Shown here: positions 18,306 through 26,506 of the stretch, one piece after another
How positions within the stretch are numbered: position 1 is the stretch's first letter
Layout: every line of letters starts with the position of its first letter
From: JASHPR01 sp963815375
GTDB lineage: Bacteria > Actinomycetota > Actinomycetes > Streptosporangiales > Streptosporangiaceae
Direction: 5' to 3'
Assembly (NCBI GenBank): GCA_963815375.1
Contig: CAWFGX010000001.1
Span: 1,302,001-1,366,000, forward strand
Length of the DNA stretch: 64,000 nucleotides
Made by a program: the position numbers and the translations under genes
The notes under the pieces: model-generated
What the model was told of the DNA's origin: nothing
Databases searched by the model: none
What the model saw: the letters and a program-made list of their open reading frames with translations, nothing else

Positions 18306-19424
18306 ATGACAGAGAACGGATCGTCCCTGCCACTGCCGGCGCGCTACGCGATCATGGTGGACGTCGGGTACATCTACGCGTCAGCGGGCGAGCTGCTGTT
18401 TGGCGCGGCCTCGCGGCGCGAGTACCGCGTCGACGCGGACAAGCTGATCCAGGGCCTCACCCGGCATGCTGACGACCAGGTGCGCGGCGAGCTGCTGCGG
18501 GTCTACTGGTACGACGCGGCCAGAGACCGGGTGCCCACCATCGACCAGCGGGTCATCGCCCAGATGCCCCTGGTCAAGCTGCGGCTCGGCAACCTCAACG
18601 CACGGGGCCAGCAGAAGGGGGTCGACGCCCAGATCCGGGCGGACATGGAGGCGCTGGCCAGGCATCGCGCGATCACCGACGCGGTCCTGGTGGCTGGCGA
18701 CGAGGACATGGTCCCGGCTGTCGAGGCAGCGCAGGCGTTCGGCGTGCGGGTTCACCTGTGGGGCATCGAGCCGCCGTACGGCACGAACCAGGCCGAGCGG
18801 CTGGTCTGGGAGTCGGACACGGTCGAGGTGCTCGACCGCTCGTTCATCGAGCCGTTCTTCAGCAGGCAGCTTGCTCCCGAGTCCCCGGGCGGACGGGGTG
18901 ATCAGGCGACCGCCGGCGCGGTAACGTCCGGCCTGGGCGGATACGCCACCGGAGTGATGGGGCCCGGCGGGCCCAGCGGGCCAGGGCAGGCAGCTCCGGC
19001 CGGACCGGTCACCGGCGCGGGCGGGTACACCGCGCCGTCGCCAGCGCAGGTGTTCGGCGACCGGCACGGGCCGCGCCCGGCCGGCAGGACCGGGCCGCTC
19101 AGCGCGTCCGGGCCGGCGACAGGGCCCATCACAGCGGCGCAGATCGCGGCGGCCCGGCGCGGTCCGGACAAGGAGCGCGTGGAGGAGGCCGGCGAGCACG
19201 TGGCGCAGAAGTGGATCCTCACCCGCGGCGAGGACAACATCCGCGACCTGCTGCCCGGGCCGATCCTGCCGCCGGTCATCGACAAGGAACTGCTGGTGGA
19301 CGCAGAGAAGGAACTGGGCCTGTCGCTCCGGCCCTACCAGGAAGCCCGGGAGTGGCTGCGGGACGCGTTCTGGGCCCGGGTTCACCGCCAGTTCGGCATA
19401 GGCGTCGGCCGGTCGAGGACGTGA
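18306..19424 (+). CDS. NYN-domain (PIN-like) putative RNase
   Basis: A 372-aa protein. The N-terminal NYN domain (about 1-180) starts with YAIMVDVGYIYASAGELLFG. It has acidic residues that would line a metal site: Asp in MVDVGY, Asp in QKGVDAQIRADM, and Asp-Glu-Asp in LVAGDEDMVPAVEAA. A Pro/Gly-rich linker (about 200-275) and a C-terminal helical domain (about 285-372) follow. ATG 18306 is chosen because the domain starts there; the frame is open upstream through the end of the pccB-like gene. The stop overlaps the GTG of the epsilon-subunit gene by 4 nt (GTGA), so translation is coupled. Confidence 0.88.
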   Translation: MTENGSSLPLPARYAIMVDVGYIYASAGELLFGAASRREYRVDADKLIQGLTRHADDQVRGELLRVYWYDAARDRVPTIDQRVIAQMPLVKLRLGNLNARGQQKGVDAQIRADMEALARHRAITDAVLVAGDEDMVPAVEAAQAFGVRVHLWGIEPPYGTNQAERLVWESDTVEVLDRSFIEPFFSRQLAPESPGGRGDQATAGAVTSGLGGYATGVMGPGGPSGPGQAAPAGPVTGAGGYTAPSPAQVFGDRHGPRPAGRTGPLSASGPATGPITAAQIAAARRGPDKERVEEAGEHVAQKWILTRGEDNIRDLLPGPILPPVIDKELLVDAEKELGLSLRPYQEAREWLRDAFWARVHRQFGIGVGRSRT

Positions 19425-19669
19425 CGCCGAAGATGGGCGAGCCTGCGTCCGGTCCAGGTCAGCAGCTCGCGCTGTCCTTCGTGCGAGGCAACCCGGCACC
19501 GGCGGAGATCGCCGCTGTTGTGGCCGTGCTGACGGCGCTGCCCGGGCCGGCCGGGCCAGCGGAGGCTGCGCCGTCTGTGCGTTCTGAATGGTCGGCGAGA
19601 TACCGGATGATGCGCGAGCCGCTACGCCGTGGCCCCGGCGGCTGGCGGGCCAGCGCGCTGCCGCGCTGA
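19421..19669 (+). CDS. accE: Acyl-CoA carboxylase epsilon subunit
   Basis: A small protein of 82 aa starting at the GTG of a GTGA overlap with the NYN gene. LSFVRGNPAPAEIAAVVAVL is the conserved AccE core (xxVRGNPTxEELAAL in the family), followed by a Trp/Arg-rich tail SEWSARYRMMREP and GGWRASALPR. Epsilon subunits bridge or stabilise the alpha and beta subunits of actinobacterial acyl-CoA carboxylases. Its location between the beta and alpha genes supports the call. The usual position is directly after the beta gene; here the NYN gene intervenes. Confidence 0.85.
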   Translation: MTPKMGEPASGPGQQLALSFVRGNPAPAEIAAVVAVLTALPGPAGPAEAAPSVRSEWSARYRMMREPLRRGPGGWRASALPR

Positions 19670-19687
19670 CCCGCCGTGACGCTGCGG

Positions 19688-20899
19688 TTAAGGCAGCTGG
19701 CCGATCTTGCTGACCACGGCGATGCCGAGCAGGGACTCGTTTCCCTGACCGCCTGACGTTCCCCTGGCGGTCACGTCACTGAAGCCGATGAACTCGTAGG
19801 TCCGCGGGTCGAAGATCAGCTCCAAATGCTCCGGGCAGCTGCGGTAGCGCTGCAGGCTGCGGTAGTCGACGCCCGCTGGCACGCACCCGGCGACCGCGAT
19901 GCCCGCCCTGCCCGCGGAGTCGGTGACGTGGGGGATCAGGTAGACGCCCTTGACCGTGGCCAGTGCCTGGTACATCAGGGCATAGCTCCGGTTCGGCACG
20001 AGCTCACCGTCGATCCAGCTGGAATACACGATGCCGGACACGGCCCGGTAGAAGGCCGGCCCCGTGTGATACCCCTGCTTGAGCAGGTAGGAGAGCATCC
20101 CGGAAACTGTGTCCGGAAGGTTCCCCAGGTAACCCGGAACGCAGTTCTGGCCGTTCGACTGGCACAACGGCTGCGGGGCTGACACGGTGCTCCACTGCCC
20201 GCCTGGCTCGGTGAGCTGCTGGCCTGCCGCGCCGCCCCTGCCGTCTGCAGAGTTCCAGCTCCGCTGGATATACGGCGGCGTGGTGACGATGGTTTCCTTC
20301 TTGCCCGCCAGAACGCCATCCTGCTCCCCAACCGTAAGGTATTCGGTGTAGACGAACTGGTCCGGCTTCGGCGTGAGGTCGGGTGTCGCTGCGGCTGCCT
20401 GCGCGGCCCGCTGCAGCAGCGCGGCGGCAGTGGTCGGCAGGCCCTGCTCGGCCGGGAGCCCGGACGGGGCGGGCATCGGCCCGGTGGCACCGGCCCCAGC
20501 CAGGAGCTGCGGGATTCCCGAGGTACCGGTCGCCGGGGCGCCCCGGCCGCCGGCTGCGCCGGGGGACGTGCCTCCCGCACCCGGTGCTGGGCCGCGCCCG
20601 GTGACGGGCAGGGCAAGGGTTGTCAGGCCCGCGGCCGCTATCGCGAGCGCCGCGACGACCGCGGCACCACGGGCGAGCCCGGGAGTGGCCCACCGCTGCC
20701 AGGGCCGCCAGGTGAGCAGCGACCGCAACCTGCGGCCCGGGCCGACGCGGCCGGTGATGGCCTGTCCACGTGACCGTTCACCCGCTGCTGCGGCGAGCAG
20801 CCCGCAGAGCACCTCGCCGCGTTCGGTTTCGCTGAAGTCCGCCGCAGCCGGCCGGATGGCCCGCAGCAGGGTGATCTCGTCCATGACGGGGTTCCTCAT
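19688..20899 (-). CDS. CU044_5270-family membrane protein, probable anti-sigma partner
   Basis: A 403-aa protein. The short cytosolic N-terminus (MDEITLLRAIRPAAADFSET, a motif of the CU044_5270 family) is followed by one transmembrane segment (about 79-100). A large extracellular domain with Gly/Pro-rich linker makes up the rest, holding the family signatures TEYLTVGEQDG and LIFDPRTYEFIGF. Its start overlaps the stop of the ECF sigma gene by 4 nt. Such pairs are common in actinomycetes and are thought to couple an envelope signal to the sigma factor. Confidence 0.87.
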   Translation of the reverse strand: MRNPVMDEITLLRAIRPAAADFSETERGEVLCGLLAAAAGERSRGQAITGRVGPGRRLRSLLTWRPWQRWATPGLARGAAVVAALAIAAAGLTTLALPVTGRGPAPGAGGTSPGAAGGRGAPATGTSGIPQLLAGAGATGPMPAPSGLPAEQGLPTTAAALLQRAAQAAAATPDLTPKPDQFVYTEYLTVGEQDGVLAGKKETIVTTPPYIQRSWNSADGRGGAAGQQLTEPGGQWSTVSAPQPLCQSNGQNCVPGYLGNLPDTVSGMLSYLLKQGYHTGPAFYRAVSGIVYSSWIDGELVPNRSYALMYQALATVKGVYLIPHVTDSAGRAGIAVAGCVPAGVDYRSLQRYRSCPEHLELIFDPRTYEFIGFSDVTARGTSGGQGNESLLGIAVVSKIGQLP

Positions 20900-21507
20900 C
20901 GCATGGCTCCGGTTGGGTCGATGGCGCGGCGGACCTTGGCCCGGACCCGGTGCAGCCGGGACCGGACAGTGCCGACAGGTATATCCAGAGCCTGGGCAGC
21001 CTCCTGGTAGGTCAGCTCGGCCCAGGCCACGAGGAGCACCAGCTCCTGGTCCGCGGCGGAAAGCCCGGACAGGACGTCGAGCATTGCCGGGCGCAGCCGC
21101 TCGGCGCTGATCCGGTCGCCGATCTCATCCGCAGGGAAGTCGTCCGGCGACGGCAGCGGCGCGGCAGCCAGCGCCTGGGCCCGGCGTCCCTCGGCGCGCA
21201 GGTGCTGGCTGATGACCTTGGCGGCGATTCCGTACAGCCACGGCCGGGCGTTGGCCCGGTCCCGCTGGTACCGGCCTCGGTTACGGAAGGCCGCCAGGAA
21301 CACCTCAGAGACCACGTCGGCGGCCGCCTGACTGCCGAGGCGCCGCGCGGCGTACCGGTAGATCTCGTCGGCGTGCCTGCCGAAGATCTCGGCAAAGCAC
21401 TCCGGGTCGGTCCGCGACGCCTCGATCACGACAGCGTCGGTTGCGACGGTGTCGGCTGGCTGCAGCTCCGTCCCGCGCCGGGAACGGAGATTCACAGCGG
21501 CCAGCAT
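20896..21507 (-). CDS. ECF-type RNA polymerase sigma factor
   Basis: A 203-aa sigma-70 family protein. Region 2 (about 33-100) contains CFAEIFGRHADEIYRYAARR and VSEVFLAAFRNRGRY. Region 4 (about 140-195) contains LLVAWAELTYQEAAQALDIPVGTVRSRLHR. It is the first gene of the pair with the CU044_5270 membrane protein and is divergent from the carboxylase alpha gene. Its real start may be a little downstream of ATG 21507, since the first ~25 residues are not conserved. Confidence 0.93.
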   Translation of the reverse strand: MLAAVNLRSRRGTELQPADTVATDAVVIEASRTDPECFAEIFGRHADEIYRYAARRLGSQAAADVVSEVFLAAFRNRGRYQRDRANARPWLYGIAAKVISQHLRAEGRRAQALAAAPLPSPDDFPADEIGDRISAERLRPAMLDVLSGLSAADQELVLLVAWAELTYQEAAQALDIPVGTVRSRLHRVRAKVRRAIDPTGAMR

Positions 21508-21558
21508 CGGATCACCGGACCATCGTTTATCACCACGGGCCTCCTCAGACAGGAATCG

Positions 21559-21583
21559 GGGATGACACCCTGGCGGTCATCCC
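21559..21583. promoter_or_regulatory. Inverted repeat in the sigma/alpha-subunit divergent region
   Basis: A perfect 8-bp inverted repeat GGGATGAC/GTCATCCC with a 9-nt spacer lies midway between the divergent ECF sigma and carboxylase alpha genes. It could be an operator or a short hairpin in either leader. Confidence 0.45.
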
Positions 21584-21724
21584 GGTCACCCTGTACTTGG
21601 CCGGTTCCGCAGCCCGGTTCCACCCGATCCGGCCCGGCGATGCGGCTGCCAGGACGCAACGGACCTGATCGCAGCGCTGGGCCTCCCACTAGACTCGGCG
21701 CAGCTGAAGAGAGGAGCCAGTTTC

Positions 21725-23533
21725 GTGCGCAAGGTCCTGATTGCCAACCGCGCGGAGATCGCGGTGCGGATCGTGCGGGCCTGCCGCGACGCCAGCCTTA
21801 CCAGCATCGCCGTGTACGGCGAGCCTGACCTCGACGCGCTGCACGTGACCATGGCCGACGAGGCGTACGCACTCGGCGGGCAGACCGCGGCCGACAGCTA
21901 CCTCGACATCAGCAAGATCCTCAAGGTAGCCGCTGAGTCCGGCGCGGACGCCGTGCACCCCGGGTACGGGTTCCTGGCAGAGAACGCCGAGTTCGCCCGC
22001 GAGGTCATCGCGGCCGGGCTGACCTGGATCGGGCCGCCGCCCGAGGCGATCGACGCGCTCGGCGACAAGGTCGCGGCCCGCCGGATCGCCCGCGAGGTCG
22101 GCGCGCCGCTGGCGCCCGGCACACCGGGCCCGGTGTCGGGGCCGGAAGAGGCCGTGGCGTTCGCAGCCGAGTACGGGCTGCCGATCGCGATCAAGGCCGC
22201 CTTCGGCGGCGGCGGACGCGGGCTCCGGGTGGCCCGGACCGCCGACGAGATCACCTCGCAGTTCGAGTCGGCTGTGCGGGAGGCAGTGGCGGCGTTCGGC
22301 CGCGGCGAGTGTTTTGTCGAGCGGTACCTGGACCGGCCGCGGCACGTGGAGACGCAGTGCCTTGCCGACAGCAAGGGCAACGTGGCCGTGGTCTCCACCA
22401 GAGACTGCTCGCTGCAGCGCCGGCACCAGAAGCTGGTCGAGGAGGCACCAGCACCGTTCCTGAGCCAGGAGCAGGAACGCGTACTGCGCGAATCCTCCAA
22501 GGCCATCCTGCGCGCCGCAGGGTACGTGGGCGCTGGCACCTGCGAGTTCCTGGTCGGCCAGGACGGCACCGTGTCGTTCCTGGAGGTGAACACGCGGCTG
22601 CAGGTGGAGCACCCGGTCACCGAGGAGGTCGCCGGCATCGACCTGGTCCGCGAGATGTTCCGGATCGCCGACGGCCAGGTGCTCGGCTACACCGACCCGC
22701 CCGCACGCGGGCACTCGATCGAGTTCCGGATCAACGCGGAGGACCCGGGCAAGAGGTTCCTGCCCGCGCCGGGGACCATCGCCACGTGGCACCAGCCCTC
22801 CGGCCCCGGGGTGCGGGTCGACGCCGGCTACACCGCCGGGATGACGGTGCCGCGGGCATTCGACTCGCTGCTCGCCAAGCTGATCGTGACCGGAGCCAGC
22901 CGTACGCAGGCCCTTGAACGCTCCCGCCGGGCACTGGCCGAGTTCGAGGTCGGGGGGATGCCGACGGTGCTCCCGTTCCACCGGGCGGTCGTGGCCGACC
23001 CGGCGTTCACGTCCGAGCCGTTCTCCGTGCACACCCGGTGGATCGAGACGGAGTTCGCAGGCAACCTGCCGCCCTATTCGGGGGAACGGGCGCACAGCCC
23101 CGAAGCCCCGGAGCGGGAGCGGATCACGGTGGAGGTCGGCGGCAAGCGCCTTGAGGTAGTCCTGCCCGGGTCGCTGGCCGGCCTGGCCCGCTCCGGTGCT
23201 GGCCAGCAGCAGGCCACGGCGCAGCGGGGCGGTGCAGGCGCCCGCAGGTCCAGCGGAGCGCCGCGCCAGCGCCCTGGCGGCTCGGGTGTCTCGGGTGGCT
23301 CGGGCAGCGGCGCGGGCGGCGACGCGCTGGTCAGCCCGATGCAGGGCACGATCGTGAAGATCGTCGCGGCGGACGGCTCGAAGGTGTCGGCAGGCGACAC
23401 GATCGTGGTGCTCGAGGCCATGAAGATGGAGCAGCCGCTGACCGCCCACAAGGACGGAACGGTTACCGGCCTTGCCGTGCAGGTAGGCCAGACGGTCCCG
23501 GCTGGCGAGGTCATCTGCGAGCTGCGAGACTGA
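21725..23533 (+). CDS. Acyl-CoA carboxylase alpha subunit (biotin carboxylase plus biotin carboxyl carrier)
   Basis: A 602-aa AccA3-type protein. The N-terminal biotin carboxylase (about 1-450) has VLIANRAEIAVRIVRA, the ATP-grasp glycine loop KAAFGGGGRGLRVA and FLEVNTRLQVEHPVTE. A Gly/Ser/Ala-rich linker (about 480-530) precedes the C-terminal biotinyl domain with EAMKMEQPL; Lys567 is the biotinylation site. It carboxylates its own biotin with ATP and bicarbonate and passes CO2 to the beta subunits (16541 and possibly 6176). GTG 21725 follows the purine-rich GAAGAGAGGAG. BirA at 11249 is the modifying enzyme. Confidence 0.95.
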   Translation: MRKVLIANRAEIAVRIVRACRDASLTSIAVYGEPDLDALHVTMADEAYALGGQTAADSYLDISKILKVAAESGADAVHPGYGFLAENAEFAREVIAAGLTWIGPPPEAIDALGDKVAARRIAREVGAPLAPGTPGPVSGPEEAVAFAAEYGLPIAIKAAFGGGGRGLRVARTADEITSQFESAVREAVAAFGRGECFVERYLDRPRHVETQCLADSKGNVAVVSTRDCSLQRRHQKLVEEAPAPFLSQEQERVLRESSKAILRAAGYVGAGTCEFLVGQDGTVSFLEVNTRLQVEHPVTEEVAGIDLVREMFRIADGQVLGYTDPPARGHSIEFRINAEDPGKRFLPAPGTIATWHQPSGPGVRVDAGYTAGMTVPRAFDSLLAKLIVTGASRTQALERSRRALAEFEVGGMPTVLPFHRAVVADPAFTSEPFSVHTRWIETEFAGNLPPYSGERAHSPEAPERERITVEVGGKRLEVVLPGSLAGLARSGAGQQQATAQRGGAGARRSSGAPRQRPGGSGVSGGSGSGAGGDALVSPMQGTIVKIVAADGSKVSAGDTIVVLEAMKMEQPLTAHKDGTVTGLAVQVGQTVPAGEVICELRD

Positions 23534-23537
23534 GATC

Positions 23538-23894
23538 ATGCCGCGCCTGGCGGGCGACCCTGGTGTCCTCCGCTGGCTGCTGTTCGCCTGGGGGTTCCGG
23601 CTGTCGCCGCGGTACCGCGACTGGGTGCGGCACGAGCTGACCGACGCCGGGTGGCGGCTGCGGACAGTGATCCGCCACCTCGTCGTCATCGTCCCGATCT
23701 GCGTCGTGCTGGTCCTGGTCCTGACAGCGTTCCTGCCTGTGCCGGTGTGGCTGTGGCTGACGATGGTGGCGCTGATCCTGTCCGGGAGTGTCTTCACGGT
23801 CGCGGCCTACGCCGACGACCTGCGGGCATCACGACTGCGCCAGCACGACCTGGACGTGCCCGACGACCCGGACCTGGGCCACCCGGCGCACTAG
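23538..23894 (+). CDS. DUF5313-family small membrane protein
   Basis: A 118-aa protein that begins 4 nt after the alpha-subunit stop, so probably the same transcript. It has the family-like start LRWLLFAWGFRLSPRYRDWVRHEL, two transmembrane segments (about 50-70 and 74-92) and a charged C-terminal tail with DDLRASRLRQHDLDVPDD. Function unknown. Its stop overlaps the converging lpdA stop in a CTAG shared by both genes (23891-23894). Confidence 0.8.
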   Translation: MPRLAGDPGVLRWLLFAWGFRLSPRYRDWVRHELTDAGWRLRTVIRHLVVIVPICVVLVLVLTAFLPVPVWLWLTMVALILSGSVFTVAAYADDLRASRLRQHDLDVPDDPDLGHPAH

Positions 23895-25306
23895 CTGTAG
23901 GGCTCCTCCCCCGGCTGCATGAGCCGGCGGGCGGCCTCGGTGATGCTCCCCGACAAACTCGGGTAGACGGCGAACGTGTGCGCGATCTGGTCCACGGTGA
24001 GGTGCTGCTCGACGGCCAGCGAGACCGCGAGGATGAGCTCGCTGGCCCGCGGCGCGACCACCACGCCGCCGAGCACGATCCCGCCGGTGCGGCTGGCGAA
24101 CAGTTTGACGAACCCGTCGGCGAAACCCTGCATCTTCGCCCGTGCGTTTGTGGCCAGCGGCAGCTTGACCACGACCGCGTCGGTCTCGCCCGACGCCACG
24201 GCGCGCTGCGAGACGCCGACGGTCGCGATCTCAGGCTCGGTGAAGATGGTCGCGGCGACGTGGCCGAGCCGCAGCGGCTGGACCGCCTCGCCGAGCGCAT
24301 GCCACATCGCGATCCGCCCCTGCATCGCCGCCACCGAGGCGAGCATCATCACGCCGGTGCAGTCTCCGGCCGCGTAGACACCTGGCACCGAGGTCCGCGA
24401 CACCCGGTCGACACCGACGAAACCCCCGGCGCCCAGCGTGACGCCGGCCTCCTCAAGACCCAGCCCGCTGGTGCCAGGGACCATCCCGACCGCGAGCAGG
24501 CAGTGCGAGCCGCGCACCGTCCGGCCGTCCTCCAGCTGCACTTCGACCTCGTCGCCAACCCGCTTCGCCGCTGCCGCCCGGGATCTGGACAGGAGAGTCA
24601 TGCCCCGCCGCCGGAATACGTCCTCGACCACCGCTGCGGCGTCGGCGTCCTCCTGCGGCAGCACCCGGTCCCGGGAGGAGACCAGCGTGACCTGCGAGCC
24701 CAGCGCCTGGTAAGCGCTGGCGAACTCAGCCCCGGTGACTCCCGAGCCCACCACGATCAGCTCGGGCGGCAGCTCGCCCAGATCGTAGAGCTGCCGGAAC
24801 GTGAGCAGGCGCTCCCCGTCGGGCACCGCGCCCGGCAGCACCCGCGGATTCGCCCCGGTCGCCACCAGCACGACGTCGGCTCTGATCGTGGTGTCGCCCA
24901 CGGTGACCTTGCGCGGCGCGGCCTGCGATGGATCCAGCCGTCCGGTGCCGCGGATGACCTCGACTCCTTCGGCCGCCAGTCGCCGCTCCACGTCAGCCGA
25001 CTGGGCCTGGGCCAGGTTCCGGACCCTGGCGTACAGCCGCGGCGCGTCCACGACGGCCAGCGCCGCGCCGCCGATCACGGGCCCTCGCTGGTCCGAATCC
25101 GGAACGATCCCCAGGCCAGCTGCCCCGTCCAGGGCGGCCATCATGCCCGAGGTGGCGATAAGCGTCTTGGACGGCACGCAGTCGGTCAGCACGCAGGCGC
25201 CACCGAGCCCGTCCCGGTCCACGACCGTGACCCGAGCACCGAGCTGGGCGGCCACGAGAGCTGCCTCGTATCCTCCGGGGCCGCCGCCAATGATCACGAC
25301 CCTCAT
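23891..25306 (-). CDS. lpdA: NAD(P)H-quinone dehydrogenase / LpdA-like flavoprotein disulfide reductase
   Basis: A 471-aa FAD enzyme. It has the Rossmann start RVVIIGGGPGGYEAALVAAQ, the redox pair C-VLTD-C followed by VPSK, the NAD(P) fold VVGSGVTGAEFA, and the FAD-binding YAAGDCTG. The dimerisation domain reads HTFAVYPSLSGS where lipoamide dehydrogenase has the catalytic HAHPTLSE, so the active-site His is missing. This is typical of LpdA quinone reductases rather than true lipoamide dehydrogenases. I chose ATG 25306, the domain start, over the open upstream frame. It is divergent from a GGCT-like gene 77 bp away. Confidence 0.9.
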   Translation of the reverse strand: MRVVIIGGGPGGYEAALVAAQLGARVTVVDRDGLGGACVLTDCVPSKTLIATSGMMAALDGAAGLGIVPDSDQRGPVIGGAALAVVDAPRLYARVRNLAQAQSADVERRLAAEGVEVIRGTGRLDPSQAAPRKVTVGDTTIRADVVLVATGANPRVLPGAVPDGERLLTFRQLYDLGELPPELIVVGSGVTGAEFASAYQALGSQVTLVSSRDRVLPQEDADAAAVVEDVFRRRGMTLLSRSRAAAAKRVGDEVEVQLEDGRTVRGSHCLLAVGMVPGTSGLGLEEAGVTLGAGGFVGVDRVSRTSVPGVYAAGDCTGVMMLASVAAMQGRIAMWHALGEAVQPLRLGHVAATIFTEPEIATVGVSQRAVASGETDAVVVKLPLATNARAKMQGFADGFVKLFASRTGGIVLGGVVVAPRASELILAVSLAVEQHLTVDQIAHTFAVYPSLSGSITEAARRLMQPGEEPYS

Positions 25307-25383
25307 GCGCGGCTCATCCACGCTGTCCGATTGTGTCGCATCGAACCGGCGCGCTGACGGCGGGCCTCGTACGCTAGTCATTC

Positions 25384-25824
25384 GTGGCGTTGTACGCGGC
25401 CTATGGCAGCAACATGAACCCGGCGCAGATGGTTGAGCGCTGCCCGCACTCGCCGCTGCACGGCACGGGGTGGCTGGAGGGCTGGCGCCTCACGTTCGGC
25501 GGCGAGGACATCGGCTGGGAAGGCGCGCTCGGCACTGTCGTCGAGGAGGCGGGACAGCGGGTCTTCGTCGCGCTCTACGACCTCTCACCCGCCGACGAGC
25601 AGAGCCTGGATCAGTGGGACGGCGCCAGCCTCGACTACTACCGCAAGGCCACGGTCCGTGTGTCGACGCTGGAGGGTGACGTGGTGGCCTGGCTGTACGT
25701 GCTCAACGCCTACGAAGGCGGCCTGCCCTCACCGCGCTACCTGGGCATGATGGCCGACGCCGCCGAGGTCGCCGGGGCGCCCGTTGACTACGTCAAGTCG
25801 CTCCGCGAGCGCCCCTGCGCCTGA
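25384..25824 (+). CDS. Gamma-glutamylcyclotransferase-like protein
   Basis: A 146-aa GGCT-fold protein starting at GTG 25384. It carries the family signature YAAYGSNMNPAQM, the internal DQWDGASLDYYRKATVRV with an acidic residue in the active-site region, and WLYVLNAYEGGLPSPRYL. Family members act on gamma-glutamyl amines or peptides, but many actinobacterial ones are uncharacterised. It is a single gene, divergent from lpdA. Confidence 0.86.
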   Translation: MALYAAYGSNMNPAQMVERCPHSPLHGTGWLEGWRLTFGGEDIGWEGALGTVVEEAGQRVFVALYDLSPADEQSLDQWDGASLDYYRKATVRVSTLEGDVVAWLYVLNAYEGGLPSPRYLGMMADAAEVAGAPVDYVKSLRERPCA

Positions 25825-25873
25825 CTGAAAGCTGTCTGGCAGTTCCTGATTGACCTGACATGCGCGGTCGTGC

Positions 25874-25900
25874 CATACTCGGTATGCAATACTCGGTATG
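25874..25900. promoter_or_regulatory. Twin palindromic operator upstream of the PadR operon
   Basis: Two copies of ATAC-TCG-GTAT (25875-25885 and 25889-25899), each a perfect inverted repeat with a 3-bp centre, are spaced 14 bp apart. The first is extended to CATAC-TCG-GTATG. They abut the ribosome binding site GGAGG (25900-25904), so binding would block both transcription and initiation. A likely autoregulatory site for the PadR protein. Confidence 0.7.
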
Positions 25901-25909
25901 GAGGTGCTG

Positions 25910-26506
25910 GTGTCAGTTCGTCACAGCCTGCTGGCGTTGCTGTCTGGCGGGCCCATGCACGGCTACGGGCTCAAGACCGAGTTCGAGGCCGCGACCGGAG
26001 ATGTGTGGCCCCTGAACGTCGGCCAGGTCTACACGACCCTGGGGCGGCTGGAGCGGGACGGGCTCGTGAGCGCCGGCGCCGAGGCTGACGGGCAGAAGAT
26101 GTACGAGATCACCGGCGCCGGGCGGGAGGAGCTGCACCGGTGGTTTGAGACGCCGGTGCCGCGAGAGGTGATCCCGCGCCAGGAGCTGGCGATCAAGCTG
26201 GTGTTCGCGATGCGGTCGGGCATGGCGGATGTCACCGCGGTCGTTCAACAGCAGCGCGTGGCGACGGTCCGGGCGCTGCAGGACCTGACCAGGCTGAAAG
26301 CAGACGCCGAGTCCCGTGGCGACATGGCCTGGCTGCTGATTCTCGACGGCCTTGTCTTCCAGGCGGAAGCCGAGACGCGGTGGCTCGACCTGTGCGAGGC
26401 CCGGCTGGCGAGGCAGAACATAGCGGCGGGCCCTGTCGCGACGGGCCCAGGTACGGACGAGCGGCAGCCGGAGACGCCGGCCCAGCATGCGGAACGGAGC
26501 AGCTGA
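25910..26506 (+). CDS. PadR-family transcriptional regulator
   Basis: A 198-aa regulator with an N-terminal winged helix (VRHSLLALLSGGPMHGYGLKTEFE, then GQVYTTLGRLERDGLV) and a C-terminal helical dimerisation domain (Vir_act_alpha_C type) to about residue 175. GTG 25910 is preferred: it has GGAGG five bases upstream and gives the usual PadR start SVRHSLL. The ATG at 25898 lies inside the operator. The gene is first in an operon with two ABC ATPases and a permease, with a 1-nt TGATG overlap to the next gene; PadR proteins commonly repress such exporters. Confidence 0.93.
   Translation: MSVRHSLLALLSGGPMHGYGLKTEFEAATGDVWPLNVGQVYTTLGRLERDGLVSAGAEADGQKMYEITGAGREELHRWFETPVPREVIPRQELAIKLVFAMRSGMADVTAVVQQQRVATVRALQDLTRLKADAESRGDMAWLLILDGLVFQAEAETRWLDLCEARLARQNIAAGPVATGPGTDERQPETPAQHAERSS

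Noticed and set aside
21689..23797. A 702-codon minus-strand open frame opposite the carboxylase alpha gene
   Set aside because: It is antisense to a certain gene and its composition is typical of a shadow frame.
25870..25900. The ATACTCGGTAT repeats as a CRISPR-like array
   Set aside because: Only two 11-bp copies with a 3-bp gap, placed at a promoter; this is an operator.
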